DNA of 64,000 nt from Marivivens sp. (GCA_024642115.1 JAHEBU010000004.1:124001-188000); one strand, 5' to 3'; positions 24,984 through 33,504 are shown, counted from the first letter of the stretch. The notes: generated by a model not told the origin, from the sequence alone. A program made the numbers and translations.

Positions 24984-25985
24984 ATGGATATCCAGCCGCA
25001 AATCGTCGAGGTTGCCCCCAAGGGCAAGCCGAAACGCTTTGTCTTTGTGCTCCTCGACAATTTCACTATGCTCTGTTTCGCCTGCGCGGTTGAATCGTTG
25101 CGCATTGCAAACCGGATGGCGGGCCACACACTTTATACCTGGGTTCTGGCGGGTGAAGGGGGCGACACGGTTGCCTGTTCCAACGGCACCGAATTCCGGG
25201 TCAACAGCGATCTGGAAGAGCTATTGCGCGAAGACACCGTCATGGTCTGCGGCGGGATCGACGTGCAGGCGGCCACCACCAAGAAGATGCTCAACTGGCT
25301 CCGGCGCGAGGCGCGGCGCGGCGTCGTGATGGGCGGGCTCTGCACCGCGGGCTATACTCTGGCCAAGGCAGGGCTGCTGGATGGTAAGAAGGCCACGATC
25401 CACTGGGAAAACCAGGACAGCTTTGCCGAGGAATTCGAGGACGTCAAACTGACCAAGTCGGTCTTTGTGGTGGATGGCAACCGGATCACCACGGCGGGTG
25501 GCACGGCCTCGATCGACCTGATGCTCAAACTCATCGCGGACGAGCACGGCGAAGAGCTTGCCAATGCTGTGGCCGACCAGCTGATCTATTCGTCCATCCG
25601 CACCGATCAGGACACCCAACGGCTGTCGATCCCCACCCGGATCGGCGTCCGTCACCCCAAACTCAGCCGGGTGATCCAGACGATGGAACAGAACATCGAG
25701 GAACCGATCAGCCCCGCAACGCTGGCCAAAGAGGTGGGAATGTCGACCCGACAGCTTGAACGGCTGTTCCGGCGCTACCTCTCGCGCTCACCCAAGCGAT
25801 ATTATATGGAATTGCGGCTGCAAAAGGCTCGTAACCTGTTGATGCAGACCGACATGAGCGTGATCAACGTGGCGCTGGCCTGCGGCTTTGCCTCACCGTC
25901 GCATTTCTCGAAATGCTACCGATCGCACTACGACACGACGCCCTACCGTGAACGGGGCAGCCACGCGACGCGGTTGTCGATCTAA
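24984..25985 (+). CDS. GlxA-type AraC-family transcriptional regulator (DJ-1/PfpI domain + HTH)
   Basis: 333-aa regulator. Residues about 12-190 form a class I glutamine-amidotransferase-like (DJ-1/PfpI) ligand domain, with FVLLDNFTMLCFACAVESLRIANRM and the nucleophile-elbow-like GGLCTAGYTLA. The C-terminal AraC domain has two helix-turn-helices (ATLAKEVGMSTRQLERLFRRYL and INVALACGFASPSHFSKCYRSHY). The start at 24984 gives MDIQPQIVEVAPKGKPKRF; an in-frame ATG at 24900 would add a 28-residue basic leader. Relatives regulate carnitine, betaine or arginine-type catabolism. It lies immediately upstream of the liv-type operon and could regulate it, but this is inference. Confidence 0.85.
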   Translation: MDIQPQIVEVAPKGKPKRFVFVLLDNFTMLCFACAVESLRIANRMAGHTLYTWVLAGEGGDTVACSNGTEFRVNSDLEELLREDTVMVCGGIDVQAATTKKMLNWLRREARRGVVMGGLCTAGYTLAKAGLLDGKKATIHWENQDSFAEEFEDVKLTKSVFVVDGNRITTAGGTASIDLMLKLIADEHGEELANAVADQLIYSSIRTDQDTQRLSIPTRIGVRHPKLSRVIQTMEQNIEEPISPATLAKEVGMSTRQLERLFRRYLSRSPKRYYMELRLQKARNLLMQTDMSVINVALACGFASPSHFSKCYRSHYDTTPYRERGSHATRLSI

Positions 25986-26047
25986 GGCGACACACTCCTG
26001 CATTTTGGGACAGGTTTACACGCTAAACGCCCGAAAACACCGCAAAA

Positions 26048-26064
26048 GCAGGCGAATTACCTGC
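26048..26064. promoter_or_regulatory. Inverted repeat upstream of livK-like gene
   Basis: GCAGG and CCTGC flank CGAATTA about 80 bp before the livK-like ATG, in the 157-bp gap after the GlxA-type regulator. It is a possible operator for that regulator or a leader hairpin; evidence is only the symmetry. Confidence 0.35.
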
Positions 26065-26142
26065 GCAGAACCGCTTCCCTTTTGCAAACGGGCTGCCTAA
26101 TCTGTCCGTCAGGATGACAAAATCCGATAGGGAGACAACACT

Positions 26143-27327
26143 ATGAAGAAACTGCTGCTGGCCACTGCGGCCACCGCCCTCATGGCTGGTGCCGCGATGG
26201 CAGAAGAGATCAAGATCGGCGTCGAGCTGGGCTTTACTGGCCCGCTGGAATCGATCACCCCCGCAATGGGCGCCGGTGCGGAACTGGCGATGAAGGAAGT
26301 CACGGATTCGGGCAAGCTGCTGGGCGGGTCCACCGTTACCTCGGTGCGCGCTGACTCCACTTGCGTCGACGCCGCCGCCGCAACCGCCGCTGCCGAACGT
26401 CTGGTTACCACCGACAAGGTCAACGCGATCATGGGCGCCGACTGCTCTGGCGTGACCGGTGCGATCCTGCAAAACGTGGCGCGGCCCAACGGCATCGTCA
26501 TGATCTCTCCTTCGGCCACCTCGCCGGGCCTGTCCACCGCCGAAGATGACGGCCTGTTCTTCCGCACCGCCCCATCGGATGCGCGTCAGGGCGTCGTGAT
26601 GACCGAAATCCTCATGGACAAGGGGATCAAGACGGTCGCGCTGACCTACACCAACAACGACTACGGCAAAGGTCTGGCCGATGCATTCCAGGCTGCCTAC
26701 GAGGCGGCTGGGGGCACCGTGACCATCTCTGCCCCGCACGAAGACGGTAAGGCCGACTATTCGGCTGAAGTGGCCTCGCTGGCATCCGCCGGTGGCGACA
26801 TGCTCGTCGTCGCAGGCTACGTCGATCAGGGCGGGTCGGGCATCGTGCGTGCCGCGCTCGATACCGGCGCGTTTGGTGTGTTCTACTTCCCCGATGGCAT
26901 GGTCGGTGAAAAGCTGAACGAAAACTTCGGCGGCGAACTGAACGGGTCGATGGGCGATTATCCCGGCACCGACAGCCCCGGTGCGGCCAAGTTCGACGAA
27001 ATGGCAACTGCTGCGGGCTTTGACGGAACCGGCGCGTTTGCCGCCGAATCCTACGATGCTGCGGCGCTGATCATGCTGGCGATGGCGGCTGCCAATTCGT
27101 CCGCCTCTGCCGACTTCAAGGATCACGTCATGGACGTGGCCAACGCACCGGGCGAAAAGATCTATCCCGGCGAGTTGGGCAAGGCGCTCGACCTGATCGC
27201 AGCCGGAACCGACATCGACTATGTCGGTGCCTCTGCGGTCGAACTGATCGGCGCTGGCGAATCCGCGGGCAACTACCGCGAGATCGAGTTCAAGGACGGC
27301 AAGTACGACACCATCGCCTACCGCTGA
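26143..27327 (+). CDS. Branched-chain amino acid-type ABC transporter substrate-binding protein
   Basis: 394-aa periplasmic binding protein of the LivJ/LivK (HAAT) class. The signal peptide is about 20 residues (MKKLLLATAATALMAGAAMA). The mature start IKIGVELGFTGPLESITPAMGAGAELAMKEV is typical. Two cysteines (in STCVDAAAATA and MGADCSGVT) match the N-lobe disulfide of Liv proteins. LEU-binding features continue with VMISPSATSPGLS and FFRTAPSDARQGVVMTEIL. Substrate may be a branched-chain or other amino acid, amide or organic acid. It heads an operon with two ATPases, four small genes and two permeases. A GC-rich hairpin follows at 27353. Confidence 0.9.
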   Translation: MKKLLLATAATALMAGAAMAEEIKIGVELGFTGPLESITPAMGAGAELAMKEVTDSGKLLGGSTVTSVRADSTCVDAAAATAAAERLVTTDKVNAIMGADCSGVTGAILQNVARPNGIVMISPSATSPGLSTAEDDGLFFRTAPSDARQGVVMTEILMDKGIKTVALTYTNNDYGKGLADAFQAAYEAAGGTVTISAPHEDGKADYSAEVASLASAGGDMLVVAGYVDQGGSGIVRAALDTGAFGVFYFPDGMVGEKLNENFGGELNGSMGDYPGTDSPGAAKFDEMATAAGFDGTGAFAAESYDAAALIMLAMAAANSSASADFKDHVMDVANAPGEKIYPGELGKALDLIAAGTDIDYVGASAVELIGAGESAGNYREIEFKDGKYDTIAYR

Positions 27328-27352
27328 TCGCGGCAGGATTGGATCATCGGTT

Positions 27353-27376
27353 CGGCCCGGGCAACGCCCCGGGCCG
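27353..27376 (+). terminator. GC-rich hairpin after the livK-like gene
   Basis: CGGCCCGGG and CCCGGGCCG form a 9-bp perfect stem around CAACGC, 26 bases after the stop, with no U-tract. It probably stabilises the upstream mRNA or causes partial attenuation before the ATPase genes. Confidence 0.6.
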
Positions 27377-27445
27377 TTCCATAACAAGACGGAGGCCGAG
27401 GGCCGGATCATCCGGTGACGTAGGCCCCAACAGGGGAAACAGACG

Positions 27446-28231
27446 ATGATCGTCGTCGAGAATCTGCATAAGCACTTCGGTGGATTTCACGCCGTGGACG
27501 GGGCAAGCCTGTCCATCGCGGCCAACTCCATCACCGGGTTGATCGGGCCGAATGGCGCCGGAAAAACCACTCTTTTCAACGTGATCGCAGGCGTTCTTAA
27601 ACCGACGTCGGGCAAGGTCACGATGGCGGGTGAGGATATAACCGGCCTGCCGCCGCATGAACTCTTTCACAAGGGGCTGCTGCGGACGTTTCAGATCGCC
27701 CATGAATTCTCCTCGATGACCGTCCGGGAAAACCTGATGATGGTTCCCGAGGGGCAGTCGGGCGAAACGCTGTGGAATGCATGGTTTGGCCGGGGCCGGA
27801 TCGCGCAGGAAGAGGCCGCTCTTCTCAAGAAGGCCGACGAAGTCCTTGATTTCCTGACCATTTCCCATTTGCGCGATGAAAAGGCGGGCAATCTGTCCGG
27901 CGGTCAGAAGAAATTGCTTGAACTCGGCCGCACCATGATGGTCGACGCCCGCATCGTGTTTCTGGACGAAGTCGGGGCGGGCGTGAACCGCACCCTGCTC
28001 AACACCATCGGCGACGCCATCGTGCGGCTGAACAAGGAACGCAACTACACCTTTGTCGTGATCGAACACGACATGGATTTCATCGGTCGCATCTGCGACC
28101 CGGTCATTTGCATGGCCGAGGGCAAAAAACTGGCCGAAGGCACGCTGGACGAAATCAAGGCCAACGAGCATGTGATCGAGGCCTATCTGGGTACAGGTCT
28201 GAAAAACAAAGACAAGGTGGCCACGGTATGA
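27446..28231 (+). CDS. livG: ABC transporter ATP-binding protein (LivG-type)
   Basis: 261-aa ATPase with Walker A GPNGAGKTT, Q-loop FQIAHEF, signature LSGGQKKLLELGR, Walker B IVFLDEVGAGVN and H-loop IEHDM. ENLHKHFGGFHAVDGASLSI and LIGPNGAGKTTLFNVIAG are typical of LivG. Note the Walker B is followed by DEVGAGVNRTLL, the LivG hallmark. The start codon has GGGGAAA nine bases upstream. Its TGA overlaps the next ATPase's ATG (ATGA). Confidence 0.92.
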   Translation: MIVVENLHKHFGGFHAVDGASLSIAANSITGLIGPNGAGKTTLFNVIAGVLKPTSGKVTMAGEDITGLPPHELFHKGLLRTFQIAHEFSSMTVRENLMMVPEGQSGETLWNAWFGRGRIAQEEAALLKKADEVLDFLTISHLRDEKAGNLSGGQKKLLELGRTMMVDARIVFLDEVGAGVNRTLLNTIGDAIVRLNKERNYTFVVIEHDMDFIGRICDPVICMAEGKKLAEGTLDEIKANEHVIEAYLGTGLKNKDKVATV

Positions 28232-29049
28232 GCGATTACCAGAACGACCGCGGCAACAACGATGCGTCGATCACCAATCCCTCGGGCCGTGGCAGCGCCG
28301 AAAACACCGACCGCAAAGGTCAGGCAACCCCCGCCACCGACCAGCCTTTCCTGATCGGCAACGCCATGACGGGGGGCTACGGAAAAGGCCCCGATATCCT
28401 GAATGACTGCACCGTCGCCGTGAACCGGGGCGAGATTGCCGTGATCGTCGGCCCCAATGGCGCGGGCAAATCCACCGCGATGAAGGCGCTGTTCGGGATG
28501 CTGAACATGCACGGTGGCCGGGTGGTGCTGGACGGCGAGGATATCTCGACGCTGTCCCCCCAGGACCGCGTGATAAAGGGCATGGGGTTCGTTCCTCAGG
28601 TCCGCAACATCTTTCCCTCGCTCACGGTCGAGGAAAATCTTGAGATGGGCGCCTTCATCCGCAAGGACGATTTCCGCCAGACCATGGCCCAGATCTACGA
28701 CCTGTTCCCGATCTTGCGCGACAAACGGCGGCAGGCCGCAGGCGAATTGTCCGGCGGCCAGCGTCAGCAGGTGGCTGTCGGCCGGGCGCTCATGACCAAG
28801 CCCAAGGTCCTGATGCTGGACGAACCGACCGCCGGGGTCAGCCCCATTGTGATGGACGAACTGTTTGACCGCATCATCGAGGTCGCCCGGACCGGTATCC
28901 CCATCCTGATGGTCGAACAGAACGCCCGTCAGGCCCTTGAAATCGCAGACAAAGGATATGTTCTGGTCACAGGCCGCAACGCCCACACCGGCACCGGAAA
29001 GGAACTGCTTGCCGACCCCGAGGTCCGCCGCAGTTTCCTGGGGGGCTGA
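28228..29049 (+). CDS. livF: ABC transporter ATP-binding protein (LivF-type) with hydrophilic N-terminal extension
   Basis: 273-aa ATPase. Residues 1 to about 42 are an unusual hydrophilic, Asn/Asp/Gly/Thr-rich leader (MSDYQNDRGNNDASITNPSG...) before the ABC domain begins (FLIGNAMTGGYGKGPDIL). The rest is a canonical LivF: Walker A GPNGAGKST, FVPQVRNIFPSLTVEENLEMG, signature LSGGQRQQVAVGRALM, Walker B VLMLDEPTAGV and H-loop MVEQN. Most LivF proteins are ~235 residues, so the leader is extra. The start is fixed by its ATGA overlap with livG; no internal ATG sits exactly at the domain border (an ATG occurs at NAMTGG). Confidence 0.9.
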   Translation: MSDYQNDRGNNDASITNPSGRGSAENTDRKGQATPATDQPFLIGNAMTGGYGKGPDILNDCTVAVNRGEIAVIVGPNGAGKSTAMKALFGMLNMHGGRVVLDGEDISTLSPQDRVIKGMGFVPQVRNIFPSLTVEENLEMGAFIRKDDFRQTMAQIYDLFPILRDKRRQAAGELSGGQRQQVAVGRALMTKPKVLMLDEPTAGVSPIVMDELFDRIIEVARTGIPILMVEQNARQALEIADKGYVLVTGRNAHTGTGKELLADPEVRRSFLGG

Positions 29050-29055
29050 GGGATC

Positions 29056-29430
29056 GTGCGTCTTGCCCTCGCCTTGGTATTGATTGCGCCGCACTCCGTT
29101 CTTGCGGCAGGTCTGGATTGTCGCCCCCAGATATTTTGCAGCGACACCAGTTGTGCGGCGACTGACCCGGACGACACCGAAGGCGGCACCTATGTGCGCG
29201 ATGCCTTGGGGGCCACCCCCGAGGTCTATGTCGGCGAGGGTTTGTGGGTCACCGCCCAGCGGGTGGAAAAAGACGGCACCTTTACCTTTACCGGCACGAA
29301 TAGCCAAAACGCGGCGGTGATGGTGTCCGTCAGGCGACAGGGTGGCGCGTTCATCTATTCATTGCTGGACGGCGACATGGGCAAACGGACCTGGATCATG
29401 ACCGGCACCTGTCGGAACACCGAGGAATGA
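29056..29430 (+). CDS. Small exported cysteine-patterned protein A (unknown function)
   Basis: 124-aa protein with a signal peptide of about 18 residues (MRLALALVLIAPHSVLA) and four cysteines, at residues 22, 28, 33 and 119. The mature part contains DPDDTEGGTYVRDALGATP, VYVGEGLWVTAQR, TFTFTGTN and a C-terminal MTGTCRN. It is clearly paralogous to the protein at 29912 and shares its cysteine spacing with the one at 30280. GTG start at 29056 lies six bases after livF's stop, so the gene is in the liv operon. I do not recognise the family. Likely periplasmic with two disulfides; it may assist substrate capture or transporter assembly, but this is speculation. Confidence 0.8.
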   Translation: MRLALALVLIAPHSVLAAGLDCRPQIFCSDTSCAATDPDDTEGGTYVRDALGATPEVYVGEGLWVTAQRVEKDGTFTFTGTNSQNAAVMVSVRRQGGAFIYSLLDGDMGKRTWIMTGTCRNTEE

Positions 29431-29433
29431 CCA

Positions 29434-29880
29434 GTGCCGATGCGCCCCTCCCACAGCCCCTGGCCACTTCGCCTGATCCTTGCAGCCATTGTCGCCGTGC
29501 CGGCCGGGCTGGCGATCGGCGTGTTCTGGTTCGTCTGGTCGGTGCGGGCCGAGCAGGCCGCGCGGACCTATCCCTATCTCGACTGCTCATTCCTGACTTG
29601 GGACGACCCCGATCAACCCGACCTGCCCCCACCGTTTCAGATCGTCCCGCGTGGCGCCTTCGAGCGGGCGTACATCTACATGGACGGCTGGAACCCGGGC
29701 CTGTCCGTGATGCCGGGCGACGGGACCATGACCTATATGGCCGGGGACAACGACAAAGGCGCGATGGACATCCGGCTGCAAGCCAGCGGCGAGATGACGC
29801 TGGACTGGCGCAAGGACCCCGGCACCCAAACCGTACAGGCGCGCGGCACCGGTTTTTGCAGCCCCAGACCCGCGCCGTGA
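29434..29880 (+). CDS. Small membrane-anchored protein B in the liv operon (unknown function)
   Basis: 148-aa protein with one N-terminal transmembrane helix at about residues 12-35, followed by a periplasmic domain. It has two cysteines, Cys51 (YPYLDCSFLTW) and Cys142 (ARGTGFCSP). The second sits in a TGxC context like the C-terminal cysteine of its neighbours (TGTC), suggesting distant relationship. Other features are RGAFERAYIYMDGWNPGLSVMPGDG and MDIRLQASGEMTLDWRKD, likely beta strands. GTG at 29434 is favoured by GAGGA seven bases upstream; ATG 29440 is in frame. The gap to the previous stop is three bases. Function not recognised. Confidence 0.75.
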   Translation: MPMRPSHSPWPLRLILAAIVAVPAGLAIGVFWFVWSVRAEQAARTYPYLDCSFLTWDDPDQPDLPPPFQIVPRGAFERAYIYMDGWNPGLSVMPGDGTMTYMAGDNDKGAMDIRLQASGEMTLDWRKDPGTQTVQARGTGFCSPRPAP

Positions 29881-29911
29881 CCCCCTCCCCTTGTTCCAAA
29901 GGCTGTTCCTG

Positions 29912-30283
29912 ATGAAACCGTTCCTTCCGGGCCTCCTTGTTATCCTCGCTGCCCCGCCGCTTTTTGCGCAAAGCCTTCAATGCCCGCCGATGATGTATTG
30001 CGGCGACGCTGGCTGCTTTGCGGGCAATCCCGACGACCCCGAGGCCGGAACTTTTGTCCGTGACGCGATGGGCGACGCCCCGTCGGTCTATGTGAGCGAA
30101 GGCACCTGGATGCCGGCCACCCGGACCCTCGACCGGGGCGTGCTGGTTTTCACCGGAACCGATCCGTCGATTGGCCGAGTCCGGCTTGCGGTCCGGCAAC
30201 AGGGCGGCACCTACCTCTACACCCTGCCCGACCAACCCGATTTCGCCATGACCGGCACCTGCAAGAACTGGACCGACCAATGA
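29912..30283 (+). CDS. Small exported cysteine-patterned protein C (paralogue of A)
   Basis: 123-aa protein with a signal peptide of about 20 residues (MKPFLPGLLVILAAPPLFAQ) and cysteines at residues 24, 30, 35 and 117. It aligns along its length with the protein at 29056: C-x5-C-x4-C, then NPDDPEAGTFVRDAMG against DPDDTEGGTYVRDALG, VYVSEGTWM against VYVGEGLWV, FTGTD against FTGTN, RQQGGTYLYTL against RRQGGAFIYSL, and MTGTCKN against MTGTCRN. ATG at 29912 is used because the signal peptide starts there; the frame opens at 29891. It overlaps the next gene (ATGA). Unknown family. Confidence 0.8.
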   Translation: MKPFLPGLLVILAAPPLFAQSLQCPPMMYCGDAGCFAGNPDDPEAGTFVRDAMGDAPSVYVSEGTWMPATRTLDRGVLVFTGTDPSIGRVRLAVRQQGGTYLYTLPDQPDFAMTGTCKNWTDQ

Positions 30284-30657
30284 TCCGTGCCGCCCTCCTC
30301 CTCGCCCTCGCCCCCCTCACGGCCCATGCGGAAGGGGCGCGGACACTGTTTTCCTGCACCGGACTGCAAACCTGCGACGCGACCGGGGCCTGTCAGCCCG
30401 ACAACACCGCCACAACCTTCGGACTTGCGCCTGAAACGACCGGAACAGACGGTGACGGGCTCTACACACTAACGCACGACAACCAGCCGTTCGAAATGAA
30501 GGCCATGGCCATGCTTGGCCCCTTCGTCTGGTCCGAAGGGCCGCACGACCGGCAAACCTTGCTGATCACGGGCGAACGGGCCGCGCTCTGGCACAGCCTC
30601 GATCTGGCGACCGGGACCAGCCAAATCCGATTCCTGACCTGCGAGGTAACGCGCTGA
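30280..30657 (+). CDS. Small exported cysteine-patterned protein D
   Basis: 125-aa protein with a signal peptide of about 18 residues (MIRAALLLALAPLTAHA). Cysteines 26, 32 and 38 (FSCTGLQTCDATGACQPDN) and 121 (LTCEV) reproduce the pattern of proteins A and C with one extra residue in the second interval. The body differs more: LYTLTHDNQPFEMKAMAMLGPFVWSEGPHDRQTLLITGERAALW. The gene overlaps the previous gene by four bases and its TGA shares a base with the livH-like ATG, so it is certainly co-transcribed. Function unknown; a periplasmic disulfide-bonded partner of the transporter is the simplest inference. Confidence 0.8.
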   Translation: MIRAALLLALAPLTAHAEGARTLFSCTGLQTCDATGACQPDNTATTFGLAPETTGTDGDGLYTLTHDNQPFEMKAMAMLGPFVWSEGPHDRQTLLITGERAALWHSLDLATGTSQIRFLTCEVTR

Positions 30658-31715
30658 TGGACCTTCTGAACGCCCTTGTGGCGCTGCTCAACTACATCAT
30701 CGTGCCCGCCACGGCTTACGGGGCGCAATTGGCCATCGGGGCGCTGGGGGTGACGCTGATCTACGGGATCCTGCGGTTTTCAAACTTTGCCCACGGCGAC
30801 ACGATGGCGTTCGGGACAATGGTAACGATCCTGTTCACCTGGTGGTTCCAGTCGATGGGACTGCACCTTGGGCCGCTGCCCACAGCACTCCTCGCCCTGC
30901 CCTTCGGGATCATCGGCACCTCGCTGATGGTGCTGGCGACAGACCGGGCGGTGTACCGCTTTTACCGACGGAAAAAGGCAGCGCCGGTGATCCTCGTCAT
31001 CGTCTCGATGGGGGTGATGTTCATCATGAACGGGATCGTCCGGGTCGGGCTGTCGCTGGGCGCATTGGGGCTGACGGCGGACGGTGGCAAATCGGTGCGC
31101 GGGACGGACGATGTGAACTTTGCCGATGGGGCGCGGTTCGTCATCACGGCAGGCGATTTCAAGACGTGGACAGGGCTCACCGAAGGTTTGGCGATCCGCA
31201 GCACGCAGGTCCTGACCATCGTGACGGCCATCGTCGTGGTGGTGGCCCTGTTCTGGTTCCTCAACCGCACGCGGACGGGGAAATCCATGCGGGCCTTTTC
31301 GGATAACGAAGATCTGGCGCTGCTGTCGGGTATCAACCCCGAACGGGTGGTGACGGTGACCTGGATCATCGTGGCCGCACTGGCGACCACGGCAGGCGTA
31401 CTTTACGGGCTCGACAAATCTTACAAGGCCTTCACCTACTTCCAGCTTCTGCTGCCGATTTTTGCCTCGGCCATCGTCGGCGGGCTTGGCAGTCCGCTAG
31501 GCGCCATCGCCGGCGGCTTTGTCATCGCCTTTTCCGAAGTGACTGTGACCTACGCCTGGAAAAAGGTGGTGGTCTATGCCCTGCCCGACGGCTGGGGGCC
31601 AGACGGGCTGATGCAACTCTTGTCCACCGACTATAAATTCGCAGTCAGCTTCGTGATCCTCATCATCGTGCTGCTGTTCAAGCCGACCGGCCTATTCAAG
31701 GGACAATCCGTATGA
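30657..31715 (+). CDS. livH: Branched-chain amino acid-type ABC transporter permease (LivH-type)
   Basis: 352-aa permease, somewhat longer than the ~300-residue E. coli LivH. It starts LVALLNYIIVPATAYGAQLAIGALGVTLIYGILRFSNFAHGDTMAFG, the standard LivH opening, and has about eight hydrophobic segments. The EAA-like region reads GKSMRAFSDNEDLALLSGINPERVVTVTWIIVAALATTAGVLYGL. Late segments include LPIFASAIVGGLGSPLGAIAGGF and end LLFKPTGLFKGQSV. A polar insert (SLGALGLTADGGKSVRGTDDVNFADGARFVITAG) sits in the middle, probably periplasmic. It overlaps livM by four bases. Confidence 0.9.
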   Translation: MDLLNALVALLNYIIVPATAYGAQLAIGALGVTLIYGILRFSNFAHGDTMAFGTMVTILFTWWFQSMGLHLGPLPTALLALPFGIIGTSLMVLATDRAVYRFYRRKKAAPVILVIVSMGVMFIMNGIVRVGLSLGALGLTADGGKSVRGTDDVNFADGARFVITAGDFKTWTGLTEGLAIRSTQVLTIVTAIVVVVALFWFLNRTRTGKSMRAFSDNEDLALLSGINPERVVTVTWIIVAALATTAGVLYGLDKSYKAFTYFQLLLPIFASAIVGGLGSPLGAIAGGFVIAFSEVTVTYAWKKVVVYALPDGWGPDGLMQLLSTDYKFAVSFVILIIVLLFKPTGLFKGQSV

Positions 31716-33022
31716 CCGCCCCTCTCAAGAACGTCATTCTTTATGCGATCATGGTCCTGCTGCTGGTCGGCACAGGGCTGACGCAGGGCTGGAACCTCGC
31801 GCTCACCATCTTCAACATGGGGCTGATCTCGGCGATCATGGCGCTGGGGGTGAACCTGCAATGGGGGTTCGCGGGGCTTTTCAACATCGGGATCATGGGG
31901 TTCGTGGCGCTGGGGGGGCTGGCGACGGTGCTGGTCTCGATGCCGCCGGTGCCAGAGGCGTGGTCGGCAGGCGGCGGGCGCGTGTTGGCTGGCCTTGTTC
32001 TTGGCGCGGCAACCGTAGGGGCGGCGGTCCTGACCTATGGCAGGCTCAGGGGGCGGGCGCGGACCTTTGGGGTGCTGGCAGTCCTGATCGGCGGCTTTTT
32101 CCTCTACCGCTACGTCTTTGACGGCGGTGTGGCAGCGGTCGAGGCCGTCTCACCGGCCTCGACCGGCTATCTCGGCGGTCTTGGCTTGCCCGTGCTTCTC
32201 GCCTGGCCAGTCGGCGGCGTGCTGGCCGCCGGGGCGGCCTGGCTCATCGGCAAGACAGCGCTGGGACTACGCTCCGACTACCTCGCGATTGCGACCCTCG
32301 GCATCGCCGAAATCATCATTGCCGTCATGAAGAACGAAGACTGGCTGGCCCGCGGGGTCAAGAACGTGGTGGGCATCCCCCGCCCTGCCCCGGTTGTGCC
32401 GTACGAGGTGGACTTGCAGAAAAGCCCCGAATTCCTTGCCAACGCGGCAGCATGGGGGCTGGACCCGACCAATGCTTCCACCCTCTATGTCAAACTGATG
32501 TACGGCATCCTCTTTGCCATCGTCCTCGTGATCTTGCTGGTCCTGATGCAACGGGCCCTGCACAGCCCTTGGGGCCGGATGATGCGGGCCATCCGCGACA
32601 ACGAGGTCGCCGCCGAGGCGATGGGCAAAAACGTCACCGCGCGACACCTGCAAATCTTCATCCTCGGATCGGCCATCTGCGGCATCGCCGGGGCCATGAT
32701 GACCACGCTTGACGGGCAACTGACACCCGGCACCTACCAACCGCTGCGCTTCACGTTTCTTGTCTGGGTCATGGTGATCGTCGGCGGATCGGGCAACAAC
32801 TTCGGCTCGGTGCTGGGCGGGATGCTCATCTGGTGGCTCTGGGTCGAGGTTGAACCGATCGGCCTCGGGCTCATGTCGATCCTCACCTCCGGCCTGCCGG
32901 ATGGAAGTGCGGTCAAGGACACCCTGATCGATTCCGCCGCCCAGATGCGCCTGCTGACGATGGGTCTGGTCTTGCTGCTGGTGCTGCGGTTCAGCCCAAG
33001 GGGTCTGATCCCCGAAAAGTAG
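31712..33022 (+). CDS. livM: Branched-chain amino acid-type ABC transporter permease (LivM-type)
   Basis: 436-aa permease. The LivM core is marked by GVNLQWGFAGLFNIGIMGFVALGGLATVLV, the late GLRSDYLAIATLGIAEII, and the EAA loop SPWGRMMRAIRDNEVAAEAMGKNVTARHLQIFILGSAICGIAGAMM. Between the first and second core blocks (about residues 90-180) there are extra hydrophobic helices. The C-terminus ends VLLLVLRFSPRGLIPEK. With LivH it forms the heterodimeric channel. It is the last gene of the operon and is followed by GC-rich hairpins. Confidence 0.9.
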   Translation: MTAPLKNVILYAIMVLLLVGTGLTQGWNLALTIFNMGLISAIMALGVNLQWGFAGLFNIGIMGFVALGGLATVLVSMPPVPEAWSAGGGRVLAGLVLGAATVGAAVLTYGRLRGRARTFGVLAVLIGGFFLYRYVFDGGVAAVEAVSPASTGYLGGLGLPVLLAWPVGGVLAAGAAWLIGKTALGLRSDYLAIATLGIAEIIIAVMKNEDWLARGVKNVVGIPRPAPVVPYEVDLQKSPEFLANAAAWGLDPTNASTLYVKLMYGILFAIVLVILLVLMQRALHSPWGRMMRAIRDNEVAAEAMGKNVTARHLQIFILGSAICGIAGAMMTTLDGQLTPGTYQPLRFTFLVWVMVIVGGSGNNFGSVLGGMLIWWLWVEVEPIGLGLMSILTSGLPDGSAVKDTLIDSAAQMRLLTMGLVLLLVLRFSPRGLIPEK

Positions 33023-33079
33023 ACAGGACCCTGTCCTCCAGCGTCTTTGGTCCCCAAAACTCTCGGGGGGGCCGAAGGC

Positions 33080-33098
33080 GGGGGGCAGACAGCCCCCC
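33080..33098 (+). terminator. Hairpin after livM
   Basis: GGGGGGC and GCCCCCC pair around AGACA, 58 bases downstream of the livM stop. No U-tract follows, so it is a weak terminator or an mRNA-end structure. Confidence 0.55.
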
Positions 33099-33504
33099 TC
33101 CCCGGCGACCCGCAGGGGCGCAACCCCTTATCGTTGGACCGACCAAGCGCCTGCTCTTGTTCCATTAGGTTCAGAACAAAGGTGGCAATGACGATCGGCA
33201 TTTGCCGGGGGGATGATGGCCCGGCACAAAATGGCCGTCTCCATCTCGCGCTTGCCACCTTGCGCCTTTTGGCGACCGTCTGGAATGCAGGCCGCCGTGA
33301 TGGCCTGCGCACAAAAATCACGCGCTGACTTAGTCATCGCAAACGTGCCAGATGACCCGCTCCAAAGTGGGCCGGGGACGCGTGACGGACGTGACCACAT
33401 GATGGGTCACTCGGATAAATCGGTCGGTCCTGATATCTCGTGACGATCAAGGCGTTCAAGACGGATATCTCTTGAATTTCCTTTTAGTTCAGATACTTAA
33501 AATT

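Noticed and set aside
33128-33400. 90-aa open frame on the minus strand after the liv operon
   Set aside because: No ribosome site, no recognisable motif, and it lies across GC-rich hairpins and variable sequence; more likely noise.
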